DNA from: Streptomyces malachitofuscus
Lineage (GTDB): Bacteria > Actinomycetota > Actinomycetes > Streptomycetales > Streptomycetaceae
Assembly: GCF_014650055.1 (NCBI RefSeq)
Contig: NZ_BMUF01000007.1
Span: 372,001 to 436,000, forward strand
Direction of reading: 5' to 3'
Length of the DNA: 64,000 bases
Positions within the stretch are counted from its first letter, which is position 1. The number at the start of each line of letters is the position of its first letter. The notes beneath the pieces are model-generated. The model did no database searches. It was not told the DNA's origin and worked only from the letters and a program-made list of their open reading frames with translations. The position numbers and the translations under genes were made by a program. Below, piece by piece: positions 16,482 through 25,707 of this stretch.

Positions 16482-17066
16482 ATGAGCACCGCCACCGTCA
16501 CGTCCGCCCGCTCCGGACAGGTCCTCGCCGACCTCGTCCCGGCCTCCCGCGTCCGGGACGCCGCGCTCGTGCTCGGCGGTGCCGCGTTCACCGGCCTCGC
16601 CGCCCAGATCGCGGTGCCCGTGCCCGGCTCCCCGGTGCCGGTGACCGGCCAGACCTTCGCGGCGCTCCTCGTCGGCACCACCCTCGGCGCCCGCCGCGGC
16701 TTCGCCTCCCTCGCGGTGTACGCGCTGGTGGGCATGGCCGGCGTCCCGTGGTTCGCGGAGGGCAGGTCGGGGATGTCGATGCCGTCCTTCGGCTACATCC
16801 TCGGCATGCTGCTGGCCGCCGTCGTCGTGGGCGTGCTCGCCCGCCGCGGTGCGGACCGCTCCGTCTGGCGGATGGCGGGCACCATGGTGCTCGGCTCCGC
16901 GATCATCTACGCCGTCGGCGTGCCCTACCTGGCCCTCGCCACCGGCATGTCCGCCTCCGCCGCGATCGCGGCCGGCCTCACTCCGTTCCTCATCGGTGAC
17001 GCCCTGAAGGCGCTCCTGGCGATGGGCGTGCTGCCGACGGCCTGGAAGTTCGTCCACAAGCGCTGA
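16482..17066 (+). CDS. bioY: Biotin transporter BioY (ECF-type S component)
   Basis: A 194-aa integral membrane protein with six hydrophobic segments. The conserved BioY block runs AAQIAVPVPGSPVPVTGQTFA, then LLVGTTLGARRG, GGPGYILG-like SFGYILGMLLAA, and a C-terminal FLIGDALKALLA. It binds biotin and works with EcfA/EcfT ATPase modules, either shared or of its own; none is adjacent. The ATG at 16482 has GGAG 6 nt upstream. Confidence 0.93.
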   Translation: MSTATVTSARSGQVLADLVPASRVRDAALVLGGAAFTGLAAQIAVPVPGSPVPVTGQTFAALLVGTTLGARRGFASLAVYALVGMAGVPWFAEGRSGMSMPSFGYILGMLLAAVVVGVLARRGADRSVWRMAGTMVLGSAIIYAVGVPYLALATGMSASAAIAAGLTPFLIGDALKALLAMGVLPTAWKFVHKR

Positions 17067-17079
17067 CCGCCGTACGGTT

Positions 17080-17126
17080 CACGCACAGAGGCCCGCCGGC
17101 CGACCGCCGGCGGGCCTCTGTGCGTG
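17080..17126. terminator. Bidirectional terminator between bioY and the LPXTG protein
   Basis: A perfect 21-bp stem (17080-17100 with 17106-17126) has a 5-nt loop and begins CACGCACAGAGGCCC. It lies between convergent genes. Confidence 0.9.
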
Positions 17127-17132
17127 GTGCCG

Positions 17133-17864
17133 TCAGCCGCGCGCGTCCTCGGTCCGCCGCCGTGACCACCACAGCGCCGCCGCGCCGGCCGCGACCATCG
17201 AGGCACCGGCCGCCCCCAGCACCGCCAGCTGCTCGGCGGGTCCCGTCTTCGGGAGCTCATCGGCGCCGGGGTTGACCGGCTGGTTGTCGGTGCCGAGGAG
17301 CAGCGGGGTCGCCGGAGCGTCGGGGGAGGGGTTGGTGGTGCCGAACGGCACCGGCCCCTGCTGCCAGAACGTCTTGGTGCCGTCCGCGTTCTGCACGGGC
17401 AGACAGATCTTCCCGGCCTTGCCCGGGTCGTACGTCGCGTCCACCGCGTACGACTTCGACGCGCCCGCCGCGAGATTGTCGACGGGGCAGGAGAAACCGC
17501 TGTTCGCACCCTCCGGCAGATTGTTCTCGGCAATGGGGGAGCAGCCCTTGACGTCCTTGACGGTGAGTCCGTCGAATCCGACGACGAGCAGGCTGATCCT
17601 TCCGCTTTCCTTGGTTCCTCCGTTTTTCACCGTGGCGGTGATCTCGGTCTTTTTCGAACTGTTGTCGACCGAGATCTTCTCGGGTAGGAGTGTGGTCAGT
17701 TCGACACCCGTCGGCGCCTGGTCGACGGCCTTTCCCCCTTTGCTGCTCCCCGGTCCCTGATCGTCCGCTCCGGCCGTTCCCGAAAGGATCAGGACCGCCG
17801 AGAAAGATGCTATGACCAGTGATCCCGTGGTGATCGTCGTGCGGTGCGTGCGACGAGAACTCAT
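17133..17864 (-). CDS. LPXTG-type cell-wall-anchored surface protein
   Basis: A 243-aa exported protein. The N-terminus (SSRRTHRTTITTGSLVIASFSAVLILSGTAGA) is a signal peptide with cleavage near residue 32. The mature part (~35-200) looks like a single beta-rich domain with two Cys (KGCSP and FSCPV) that could form a disulfide. The C-terminus is a full sorting signal: ELPKTG, a hydrophobic helix and the basic tail WWSRRRTEDARG. Housekeeping Streptomyces class E sortases prefer LAxTG, so LPKTG may be a substrate of another sortase class. The ATG at 17864 has a GGGGGG Shine-Dalgarno. It is divergent from the kinase gene. The function of the exposed domain is unknown. Confidence 0.88.
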   Translation of the reverse strand: MSSRRTHRTTITTGSLVIASFSAVLILSGTAGADDQGPGSSKGGKAVDQAPTGVELTTLLPEKISVDNSSKKTEITATVKNGGTKESGRISLLVVGFDGLTVKDVKGCSPIAENNLPEGANSGFSCPVDNLAAGASKSYAVDATYDPGKAGKICLPVQNADGTKTFWQQGPVPFGTTNPSPDAPATPLLLGTDNQPVNPGADELPKTGPAEQLAVLGAAGASMVAAGAAALWWSRRRTEDARG

Positions 17865-17998
17865 GTTCGCCCCCCTTGCCTGCGCCTGAATTCGCAGTAC
17901 TCGAAGAGGTACCACAAGATTTGTCCGCACTATGCTGGGACGGCCTGAAGTGTGACCATTGAGTTTCACGCGGCGCATCGCGGAGGGGGTGCAGCCCA

Positions 17999-20062
17999 TT
18001 GCCGGGAAATGCGAACAGCGGCGGTGTTCCAGGGATACTCGTGGCGGGGCGATATCGGCTGGTCCAGAGTATCGGTCAGGGAGGAATGGGGCGGGTGTGG
18101 CGGGCCGCCGACGAAATACTCGACCGGCAGGTCGCCGTCAAGGAAATGCGGATGGCCGGCCTGGACGCGGAGGACTCGGGCACGCGCCGCGAACGCAGCC
18201 TGCGCGAGGCGAGGGCGACCGCCCGGATCGACCATCCCAACGTCGTCCGGGTCTACGACGTGGTCGACGAGGGCGAACGGCTGTGGATCGTCATGGAGCT
18301 GGTGCACGGCCGCTCGCTGGAGCGGATCATCGCGGAGGACGGGCCGCTGGGCCCCCGCGGTGCGGCGGACATCGGCCTCGGGCTGCTGGAGGCACTGCGG
18401 CAAGTCCATGCGCGGGGGGTGCTGCACCGGGACATCAAGCCCGGGAACGTGCTGGTCGAGGAGGGGCAGCGGCGCCGTATGGTCCTCACGGACTTCGGTA
18501 TCGCCGCGATCCAGGATGCCAAGGCGCTCACCGTGGTGGGGATGCTGGTCGGCTCCCCCGACTACATGGCCCCGGAACGCGTCTCCGGACGGCCGCAGGG
18601 GCCGCCGTCCGACCTGTGGTCCCTGGGCGCCACTCTGTGCGCGGCCCTGGCCGGTCACTCCCCCTTCGCCCGCGCCACCACCCTGGCCACCCTGCACGCC
18701 GTCCTCTACGAGCCCCCCGAGATCCCGCCGGCGGCGGGCCCGCTGCGCGAGGTCCTCACCGCCCTCCTCGACAAGAACCCCGACGCCCGCCCCGGTCTCG
18801 AGACCCTGCGTTCCACTCTGACCCCCATCGCCCACCCGCCCCCGCCCCCCACGCTCCCGTCCCTCCCGGCGACCCGCCCGGGGGCGGGCGCGCCGGCCCC
18901 CGGGCCCACAGGCAAATCCCCGGCCCTCGGGCCCCCAGGCGAACCTCCGGCCCTCGGGCCCCCGGGCGAACCCCCGGCTCCCGAGGCCGTGAACGAGAAC
19001 CCGGGGCCCGACGGCACCCTGCCCGACTCCGCACCCCGGCTGCCCGCAGCCGCAGTCGGACTCCCGGCCCCGGCTTCCGAGGACCGGACCTCCCGCCCGG
19101 GCGGCGAACCGCACGGTCCCGGACCCGGGGCCGCGTCGAACGCTTCCGAGACGACCGGCGAAGGCTCAAGTCCCGGACCCGGGGGCGTATCTCCGGTCTC
19201 TGGGGTGGCGGGCGGAGGTGCGGGGGTCGTCCGGCCCGGTGGGAGACCGTATGCCTCGGAGCCCGGTGCCGGTCCGGAGCGCTCCGGGCGTGGGGGCGTG
19301 TCTCCGGTTCCCGAGGCGGCGGGCGGAGTCGCGGGCCCGGGGGCGGCGGGCGCAGGGCCCGTCGTCGAGCTGGCCAGGGCGGTCACCGAGCAGCGGCCGT
19401 CGCCGGTTCCCCGGCCGACGGGCGGGTCCGCCCCGGCCGCGGCGGACCGGCGCCGTGGCGGGCGGCGGCGGGTCGTGGTGGCCGCCGTCGTCGGGACCGC
19501 CGCGGCCGCCCTGGCCGTCGTCCTGGTGATGAGGGCAGGGGAGGGAGGACACGGCGACCGGGCCGACGCCACGGCGAGCGCGTCGGCCGTCACCGGCAGC
19601 GGCTCACCCACCGTCGAGGGCACCTCCCGCCCCGCCACCCTCCCGCCCGGCGCACGCCGCGAGGCGGGCGGGTTCGCGTGGGTACCGCCCGAGGGCTGGC
19701 GGCGCGACGTGCAGACGGGGGCGGAGATCCACTACACCTCACCGGACGGCGGCCAGGAACTCGCCGCCAAGTCCTCCCTCGCCCGCGGCGATCTGCTGGA
19801 GACCTGGCAGACGTCCGAACGCAACGCCCACCAGGGCCAGGACTACGTGAAGATCCGTCTGGAGGAGACGACGTTCCGCGGTCACCCGGCGGTGGTCTGG
19901 GAGTACACGTTCACCCTCAAGGGCGTCCCCTGGCACGCCCGGCTGCTGGGCTTCAACGTCGACGGGAAGTCCTACCAGATCAACACCTGGTACCGGCCGG
20001 AGAACGGGGCGGCGGCGCTGAGGACGTACGAGGAGGTGAAGAAGAGCTTCACCGTGCTTTGA
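17999..20062 (+). CDS. Transmembrane serine/threonine protein kinase
   Basis: A 687-aa Hanks-type kinase. The catalytic domain (~17-275) is complete: IGQGGMGRV P-loop (25-33), VAVKEM Lys48, HRDIKPGN (143-150), DFG (165-167) and the activation segment VGSPDYMAPER. A ~200-residue Pro/Gly-rich linker contains short repeats of PALGPPGEP. One transmembrane helix (~490-510) precedes a ~150-residue exported domain (FAWVPPEGWRRDV to FTVL) with no PASTA repeats. It probably senses an external signal and phosphorylates cytoplasmic targets. The start is TTG 17999 behind GGAGGGGG. Its last 14 bp overlap the end of the convergent permease gene. Confidence 0.9.
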   Translation: MPGNANSGGVPGILVAGRYRLVQSIGQGGMGRVWRAADEILDRQVAVKEMRMAGLDAEDSGTRRERSLREARATARIDHPNVVRVYDVVDEGERLWIVMELVHGRSLERIIAEDGPLGPRGAADIGLGLLEALRQVHARGVLHRDIKPGNVLVEEGQRRRMVLTDFGIAAIQDAKALTVVGMLVGSPDYMAPERVSGRPQGPPSDLWSLGATLCAALAGHSPFARATTLATLHAVLYEPPEIPPAAGPLREVLTALLDKNPDARPGLETLRSTLTPIAHPPPPPTLPSLPATRPGAGAPAPGPTGKSPALGPPGEPPALGPPGEPPAPEAVNENPGPDGTLPDSAPRLPAAAVGLPAPASEDRTSRPGGEPHGPGPGAASNASETTGEGSSPGPGGVSPVSGVAGGGAGVVRPGGRPYASEPGAGPERSGRGGVSPVPEAAGGVAGPGAAGAGPVVELARAVTEQRPSPVPRPTGGSAPAAADRRRGGRRRVVVAAVVGTAAAALAVVLVMRAGEGGHGDRADATASASAVTGSGSPTVEGTSRPATLPPGARREAGGFAWVPPEGWRRDVQTGAEIHYTSPDGGQELAAKSSLARGDLLETWQTSERNAHQGQDYVKIRLEETTFRGHPAVVWEYTFTLKGVPWHARLLGFNVDGKSYQINTWYRPENGAAALRTYEEVKKSFTVL

Positions 20063-21494
20063 TCGCGGCGGAACCCCGCTGCCGCACGAACGCGATGGCG
20101 ACCACGACGGCGGCGACCAGCAGCGACAGCAGCACCGTCGTCCGGCCGTTGTGCTCCGTGTCGGTCAGCATGTAACCCAGCACGAACACGATCAGCGCCG
20201 CGCTGGCCCACGTCAGATACGGGTACAGCCACATCCGCACGACCAGCTTCTCCGGCGCCTCCGCCTCGATGATCTTCCGCATCCGCAGCTGCGAGCAGCA
20301 GATCACCAGCCACACGAACAGCGCCACCGCACCGGAGGAGTTGACCAGGAAGAGGAAGACGGAGTCCGGGAACTTGTAGTTGAAGAACACGGCGACGAAG
20401 CCGAAGACGACCGACGCGATGATCGCGGTCTGCGGCACGCCCCGGCGGGTGGTCCGGGCGAACGCCTTCGGCGCGTCCCCGCGCCGGCCGAGCGAGAAGG
20501 CCATCCGGGAGGCGGTGTAGAGCCCGGAGTTGAGGCAGGACAGCACGGACGTCAGCACGATGAAGTTCATGATCTGGCCCGCGTGCGCGATGCCGAGCGA
20601 GTCCAGGGCGGCGACGTAGGAGCCGTCCTCGGTGATGGACGTGCTGTCCCACGGCAGCAGACAGACCACGACGAAGATCGAGCCGAGGTAGAAGACGCCG
20701 ATCCGCCAGATGATGCTGTTGGTCGCCTTGGTGACGGCCCGCTGCGGATCCTCCGACTCGCCGGCCGCCAGGGTGGCGATCTCGCTGCCCATGAAGGAGA
20801 AGACGACGAGCAGGATGCCGGTGAGGATCGCGCCCGCGCCGTTGGGCAGGAAGCCGCCGTGGTCGGTGAGGTTGGCGAGCCCCGCCTGGTCGCTGTCCAC
20901 GCCGGGCAGCGCACCGAAGACGGCCAGCCCGCCGACGACGATGAACGCGGCGATGGCGACGACCTTGATCCCGGCGAACCAGAACTCGAACTCGCCGTAG
21001 GAGCCGACGGACACCAGGTTGGTGGCGGTCAGCACCACCATCACGATGAGCGCCCAGCCCCACTGGGGGACGGCCGGTATCCAGCCTTCGAGGATGGCGG
21101 CACCGGCGGTCGCCTCGACCGCCAGGACGACGACCCAGAAGAACCAGTACAGCCAGCCGATGGAGAACCCGGCCCACGGCCCGAGCGCACGGTCGGCGTG
21201 GGCCGAGAAGGACCCGGAGGTCGGGTTCGCGGCGGACATCTCGCCGAGCATCCGCATCACCAGCACCACGAGCGTGCCGACGAGGGCGTAGGACAGCAGG
21301 ATGCCGGGACCGGCGGTCGCGATGCCGGAGCTGGAACCGACGAAGAGGCCGGCGCCGATGACGCCGCCGATGGCGATCATCGAGAGGTGGCGGTTCTTGA
21401 GCCCGGCCTGGAGGCCGGAGTCCGGCTGTGTCCCCTGGCCGTCGGGCCTTTCGGGGCCGTTTTCGGCCTCTGTCAGGGTCGGCTGCGAAGTCAT
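20049..21494 (-). CDS. APC-superfamily amino-acid permease, second paralogue
   Basis: A 481-aa transporter with about 12 membrane helices, closely related to the 14730-16109 protein: LKNRHLSMIAIGGVIGAGLFVGSSSGI, EMSAANPTSGSFSAHADRALGPWAGF, and the C-terminal EAPEKLVVRMWLYPYLTW. Its substrate is an amino acid or GABA-like compound, not resolved. The start is ATG 21494 (MTSQPTLTEAENG). The stop codon lies inside the 3' end of the convergent kinase gene, so the two transcripts must be complementary there. Confidence 0.93.
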   Translation of the reverse strand: MTSQPTLTEAENGPERPDGQGTQPDSGLQAGLKNRHLSMIAIGGVIGAGLFVGSSSGIATAGPGILLSYALVGTLVVLVMRMLGEMSAANPTSGSFSAHADRALGPWAGFSIGWLYWFFWVVVLAVEATAGAAILEGWIPAVPQWGWALIVMVVLTATNLVSVGSYGEFEFWFAGIKVVAIAAFIVVGGLAVFGALPGVDSDQAGLANLTDHGGFLPNGAGAILTGILLVVFSFMGSEIATLAAGESEDPQRAVTKATNSIIWRIGVFYLGSIFVVVCLLPWDSTSITEDGSYVAALDSLGIAHAGQIMNFIVLTSVLSCLNSGLYTASRMAFSLGRRGDAPKAFARTTRRGVPQTAIIASVVFGFVAVFFNYKFPDSVFLFLVNSSGAVALFVWLVICCSQLRMRKIIEAEAPEKLVVRMWLYPYLTWASAALIVFVLGYMLTDTEHNGRTTVLLSLLVAAVVVAIAFVRQRGSAAIKAR

Positions 21495-21725
21495 GGTGGG
21501 GTCTTCCTTTGCGCCGGTTGAGCGGTCCCCGTACCAGCAGAGTACGAGCCGGACCAGTGAAACGGAGGTGAATGGATTCGGGAACCTTTGATTTCGGATC
21601 GTTACTTGAGCTTTTCCTGAGGTTCTATGGAATTGCTCACTCTTTTCACGTGATCCGCCGCGCGCCTCCACCGGGCGCCGCCACCCCGCGCCGCCTCCCC
21701 GCGGCGGCCGTGTCACACTCGTCGC

Positions 21726-22211
21726 ATGCGCGTGTATCTCGGCTCCGACCATGCGGGCTACGAACTCAAGAACCACCTCGTCGAGTGGCTCGAGGCGGCG
21801 GGCCATGAGCCCGTCGACTGCGGCCCGCACATCTACGACGCCCAGGACGACTACCCGCCCTTCTGCCTCCGCGCCGCCGAGCGGACCGCCGCGGACCCGG
21901 GCTCCCTCGGCATCGTGATCGGCGGCTCCGGCAACGGCGAGCAGATCGCCGCGAACAAGGTCAAGGGCGTACGGGCGGCCCTGGCCTGGAGCGAGGAGAC
22001 GGCGGCGCTGGGGCGTCAGCACAACGACGCCAACGTGGTCGCGGTGGGCGCCCGCATGCACAGCCAGGACGAGGCGACGAAGTTCGTCGAGACCTTCCTG
22101 AGCACCCCGTTCTCGGGAGACGAGCGTCACATCCGCCGGATCGACATGCTCTCCGCCTACGAGACCACCGGCGATCTCCCCCCGATCCCGGCCCACCACC
22201 CCCAGCAGTAG
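21726..22211 (+). CDS. rpiB: Ribose-5-phosphate isomerase B
   Basis: A 161-aa RpiB/LacAB family enzyme interconverting ribose 5-phosphate and ribulose 5-phosphate in the pentose-phosphate pathway. It has the N-terminal MRVYLGSDHAGYELK and the active-site segment GGSGNGEQIAANKVKGVRAA. Glu72 sits where actinobacterial (M. tuberculosis) RpiB has its catalytic Glu instead of the Cys of other bacteria. The ATG has no Shine-Dalgarno; CACACT (21714-21719) lies 6 nt upstream as a -10, which suggests a leaderless mRNA. It is followed 43 bp on by the glycosylase gene. Confidence 0.95.
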   Translation: MRVYLGSDHAGYELKNHLVEWLEAAGHEPVDCGPHIYDAQDDYPPFCLRAAERTAADPGSLGIVIGGSGNGEQIAANKVKGVRAALAWSEETAALGRQHNDANVVAVGARMHSQDEATKFVETFLSTPFSGDERHIRRIDMLSAYETTGDLPPIPAHHPQQ

Positions 22212-22254
22212 GCGGAACGCGGGACGAGGAAGAAGAGCGAACGAGGGGGGACCC

Positions 22255-23088
22255 GTGCCCGAGGGTCACACGATCCACCGGCTGGCCGCGGACTACGCCG
22301 GGGCCTTCGCGGCCGGCGACCCCCTCCGCGTCACCAGCCCCCAGGGCAAGTTCACCGACGCGGCCGCCCTCCTCGACCGCACCCCGCTGCGCACCACCGA
22401 CGCCCACGGCAAGCATCTCTTCCTCGGCTTCGGCGGCGCCCCGGGGGCGACCGGGCCCGCCGACTGGGTCCACATCCACCTCGGACTCTTCGGCAAGGTC
22501 ACCTTCGGCCCGGCCCCGGCGCCGCCGCCCACCGACACCGTCCGCCTCCGCCTCGCCGACGACGCCTCGTACGTCGACCTGCGCGGCCCCACCACCTGCG
22601 CCCTGATCACGGACGGCGAGAAGCGGGCGATACACGACCGCCTCGGCCCCGACCCGCTGCGCCCGGACGCCGACCCGGACCGGGCCTACCGCAGGATCAG
22701 CCGCAGCCGTACGACGATCGCCGCGCTCCTCATGGACCAGAAGGTCGTCGCCGGCGTGGGGAACGTCTACCGCGCCGAGGTCCTCTTCCGGCACGGCATC
22801 GACCCCTACCGCGCCGGCCGGGACATCACCGCGGGCCAGTGGGAGGCGATCTGGGCCGACCTGGTCGCACTCATGCGCGAGGGCGTCCGCAACAACCGCA
22901 TCGACACCGTCCGCCCGGAGCACACCCCCGAGGCGATGGGCCGCCCGCCGCGCGTCGACGACCACGGCGGCGAGGTGTACGTCTACCGCAGGGCCCACCT
23001 GCCCTGCCACATCTGTGGCGGCGAGATCCGCACCGCCGATCTCGCCGCCCGCAACCTCTTCTGGTGCCCCGCCTGCCAGCGCCCCTGA
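22255..23088 (+). CDS. Fpg/Nei family DNA glycosylase/AP lyase
   Basis: A 277-aa base-excision repair enzyme that removes oxidised bases and cuts the AP site. After removal of Met the N-terminus is PEGHTIHRLA, giving the catalytic Pro1 and Glu2. The helix-two-turn-helix is at QKVVAGVGNVYRAEVLFRHGI. The C-terminal zinc finger is intact (CHICGGEI and CPACQ). PEGHTI instead of PELPEV places it in the actinobacterial Nei group rather than Fpg/MutM. GTG start. It probably belongs to a short unit with rpiB and faces the Eis-like gene, 6 bp away. Confidence 0.93.
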   Translation: MPEGHTIHRLAADYAGAFAAGDPLRVTSPQGKFTDAAALLDRTPLRTTDAHGKHLFLGFGGAPGATGPADWVHIHLGLFGKVTFGPAPAPPPTDTVRLRLADDASYVDLRGPTTCALITDGEKRAIHDRLGPDPLRPDADPDRAYRRISRSRTTIAALLMDQKVVAGVGNVYRAEVLFRHGIDPYRAGRDITAGQWEAIWADLVALMREGVRNNRIDTVRPEHTPEAMGRPPRVDDHGGEVYVYRRAHLPCHICGGEIRTADLAARNLFWCPACQRP

Positions 23089-23094
23089 GATCCC

Positions 23095-24348
23095 TCAGAA
23101 GCCGTGCGGCAGCCAGGGCGCCGCACCGGCGCTGCCGAACGCCAGGGACGCCTCCGTCAGCGCGTCCGGCCGCAGTTCACGCACCCGGCCCGCCGCGGCG
23201 AGCGCCGAGAGGCTCACGCCGCCCAGATACACCGCCCCCAACTCCCTTACGGACAGGGCGAGGTCGGCCGGGTCCTCCGTACGCTCGCAGGAGGCGCCCT
23301 TCGTGTCTCCGGTCAGCCGCCAACGGCCCGCGTTCCAGGGGCAGAAGGAGTCCGCCACCTCCAACACGACGTCCACCGGCGCCTGATACGTCCGCGCCGT
23401 CAGCGCCGCGCCGAGATCCACCAGACGTACGTACAGCGCGTCCCGCAGGGTCGGCCGGCAGCGGCGTATGTCCGACACCAGGTACTGCCAGCCGTCGTCG
23501 ACCGGCCGTCCGCGCGCCACCAGCGTCGACGTCAGGTCGATGTCGAACAGGAACCGCCAGAGCGCCGCCCTCGCCGCCGGGTCCAGTGCCTCCAGGTCGC
23601 TGAGGACCACCTCGCCGTCGGCCCCGGCCGGCCCCCAGGACGGCTTCACGGAGAACCGCGCGTACCCGACCGTCCCGCCGTCCCGCTCGGCGACCACGCA
23701 CTGCAACGGCGACCCGCCGCCCCGCCGGCTCTCCGGGTCGAGCACCCCCAGCCGCTCCCAGCCGGGCCGGCGCGCCAGCATCCCCGGGCGGCCCGGCACC
23801 AGCCGGGCGTAGACCGCCTCACAGGCGTCCAGCACCTCGGCGGGCTCCGCATAGCGCAGCCGTACGTCATCGGTACCGGCCGGCACGGACAGGCCCGCGC
23901 GTCGGGTGTCGATCGTCGCGTCCGTCTGGAAGGTCGCCGCTCCGTAGCCGAACCGGCCGTAGATCGCCGGCTCGGACGCCGTGAGCACCGCCAGCGGCTC
24001 GCCCCAGGAGCGCACGTCGTCCAGCTGCCGTCGCATCATCGAGGTCAGCAGCCCGCGCCGCCGGTGGGTGGCGGCCACGCTGACCATGGTGACGCCGGCG
24101 GCGGGCACGGACGCGCCGCCCGGCACGGTCAGCCGGAAGGAGAAAGCGCCCGCCGACCCCACGCACTCGTCGCCGTCCCAGGCGCCCAGGAAGCGGTCGA
24201 ACTCGGTGAGCGAGTTCCACAGTTCCCGCTCCTCGGGCGCCTCCAGGGGTCCGCCGAAGGCACGGATGAGATTCGCGTATATGTTGTCCCATTCGTCCGG
24301 CTTCAGTGCCCGGAGTTCGGGCGCGGGGCCCGTCTGCTCGATCGCCAT
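23095..24348 (-). CDS. Eis-type GNAT N-acetyltransferase
   Basis: A 417-aa three-domain protein. The first GNAT domain (~10-160) has the acetyl-CoA loop VSVAATHRRRGLLTSMMRRQL. A second GNAT-like domain follows (~165-300). The C-terminal SCP2-like domain (~305-417) ends at residue PHGF with a free carboxyl terminus, as in the Eis family, where the terminal carboxylate acts in catalysis. Mycobacterial Eis acetylates aminoglycosides and lysine side chains; the substrate here is unknown. ATG start at 24348. It is convergent with the glycosylase, with almost no gap. Confidence 0.9.
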   Translation of the reverse strand: MAIEQTGPAPELRALKPDEWDNIYANLIRAFGGPLEAPEERELWNSLTEFDRFLGAWDGDECVGSAGAFSFRLTVPGGASVPAAGVTMVSVAATHRRRGLLTSMMRRQLDDVRSWGEPLAVLTASEPAIYGRFGYGAATFQTDATIDTRRAGLSVPAGTDDVRLRYAEPAEVLDACEAVYARLVPGRPGMLARRPGWERLGVLDPESRRGGGSPLQCVVAERDGGTVGYARFSVKPSWGPAGADGEVVLSDLEALDPAARAALWRFLFDIDLTSTLVARGRPVDDGWQYLVSDIRRCRPTLRDALYVRLVDLGAALTARTYQAPVDVVLEVADSFCPWNAGRWRLTGDTKGASCERTEDPADLALSVRELGAVYLGGVSLSALAAAGRVRELRPDALTEASLAFGSAGAAPWLPHGF

Positions 24349-24511
24349 GAGCCATGCCTACCAGGGCAATGCGGGACGAGCGAGGGAATTTCTCCCGTGC
24401 GGCCCCATGAATGCGTCCCGTGAAGTTCACTGTGAGTCCGGTCCCCGTCAGGGGGGACAACCAGGACCTCCCGTGCCAAGCGGCCGGTCCGATGGATAGG
24501 GTCCCGAACTA

Positions 24512-25690
24512 ATGGCAGCAGGACGAGAGCGGCGCGCGGAAGCCGATACGTTCACGGCCCGGTTGAAGAAGCAGTGGCACCGGGCCCGCGTCGGCGTGCG
24601 CCGGGCCGCCGTCGACTACTTCCGCGGCGACGGCTCGGACTGGATCGCGCTCGCCGGACTGCTGCTCACCGTTCCGCTCATCGCGGCCGGGACCCTCGCC
24701 AACTCCGTGTGGTGCGCACCGTCCGCACTCGTCATCCCGATCGTCGCGGGCGGACTGCTGCTGCGCCCGGCGAGCCTGCTCGGCCTGTACGCGGCCGCGG
24801 CCACCGCACTCATCGTGGAGGCGGTACGGCTCGGCCCCTACACCGAGGGCGCGGCGCGGGTCACCCCCGGCGTGGTCCTGGTCGTCGCGGCCTGCGGCTT
24901 CTTCGGACTGCTCGTCGCCCAGTTCCGCAGCAGGGTGGGCGTGCCCTGGCGCCGCGGCGGCACCATGCTGTTCGACCTGCGCGAACGCATCCGGGTGCAG
25001 AGCAAGCTGCCGAAGCTGCCCGACGGCTGGCACCGCGAGATGGCCCTGCGCCCGGCGGGCGGACAGTCGTTCTCGGGCGACTTCGTGGTCGCGGCCCGCA
25101 CCAACTCGGGGCGCACCCTGGAGGTCGTGCTGACGGACGTCTCCGGCAAGGGCATGGACGCCGGTTCGCGCGCCCTGCTGCTGTCCGGCGCCTTCGGCGG
25201 TCTGCTCGGCAGCCTCCCTCCGCACGCCTTCCTCCCGGCCGCCAACGGCTATCTGCTGCGCCAGGACTGGGACGAGGGCTTCGCCACCTCCATCCACCTG
25301 GTGCTCGACCTGGACTCCGGCGACTACGAGCTCTACTCCGCCGGGCATCCGCCGGGCCTCCAGCTCAGTGCGGGCAGCGGCCGCTGGGAGGAGAAGGCCG
25401 CCGACGGCCCCCTGCTGGGCGTGTACGACGGCGCCCAGTTCGACCCGGTGAAGGGCTCGCTGCGCCCCGGGGACGTGCTGATGCTCTTCACGGACGGTCT
25501 GGTGGAGACCTCCGACCGGGACATGGTCGAGGGCATCGACCGTCTCACCGGCGAGGCCGACCGCTATGTCGCCGGCGGCTTCCACGGCGCCGCCTGGCAC
25601 CTCATCGAGTCGGTCGCCAAGGACGTCAACGACGACCGGGCGCTGCTGCTCATATGCCGGGAAGGCCCGACGGCCGCCGCGGCCCGCTGA
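24512..25690 (+). CDS. Membrane PP2C/SpoIIE-type serine phosphatase
   Basis: A 392-aa protein with three or four N-terminal transmembrane helices (~48-135) and a C-terminal PP2C-like phosphatase domain (~170-385). The domain shows FSGDFVVA, VLTDVSGKGMDAGSRAL, YSAGHPPGLQL, DGPLLGVYD and LFTDGLVETSD, with metal-binding Asp residues in SGD, TDVSGKG and FTDGL. SpoIIE/RsbU-like enzymes dephosphorylate anti-anti-sigma factors. No such partner is adjacent, so the target is unknown. ATG start; a TAGGGT -10 at 24497-24502 lies 9 nt upstream, consistent with a leaderless or very short leader. Confidence 0.93.
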   Translation: MAAGRERRAEADTFTARLKKQWHRARVGVRRAAVDYFRGDGSDWIALAGLLLTVPLIAAGTLANSVWCAPSALVIPIVAGGLLLRPASLLGLYAAAATALIVEAVRLGPYTEGAARVTPGVVLVVAACGFFGLLVAQFRSRVGVPWRRGGTMLFDLRERIRVQSKLPKLPDGWHREMALRPAGGQSFSGDFVVAARTNSGRTLEVVLTDVSGKGMDAGSRALLLSGAFGGLLGSLPPHAFLPAANGYLLRQDWDEGFATSIHLVLDLDSGDYELYSAGHPPGLQLSAGSGRWEEKAADGPLLGVYDGAQFDPVKGSLRPGDVLMLFTDGLVETSDRDMVEGIDRLTGEADRYVAGGFHGAAWHLIESVAKDVNDDRALLLICREGPTAAAAR

Positions 25691-25707
25691 CCCGGCACAC
25701 TGTGGGG

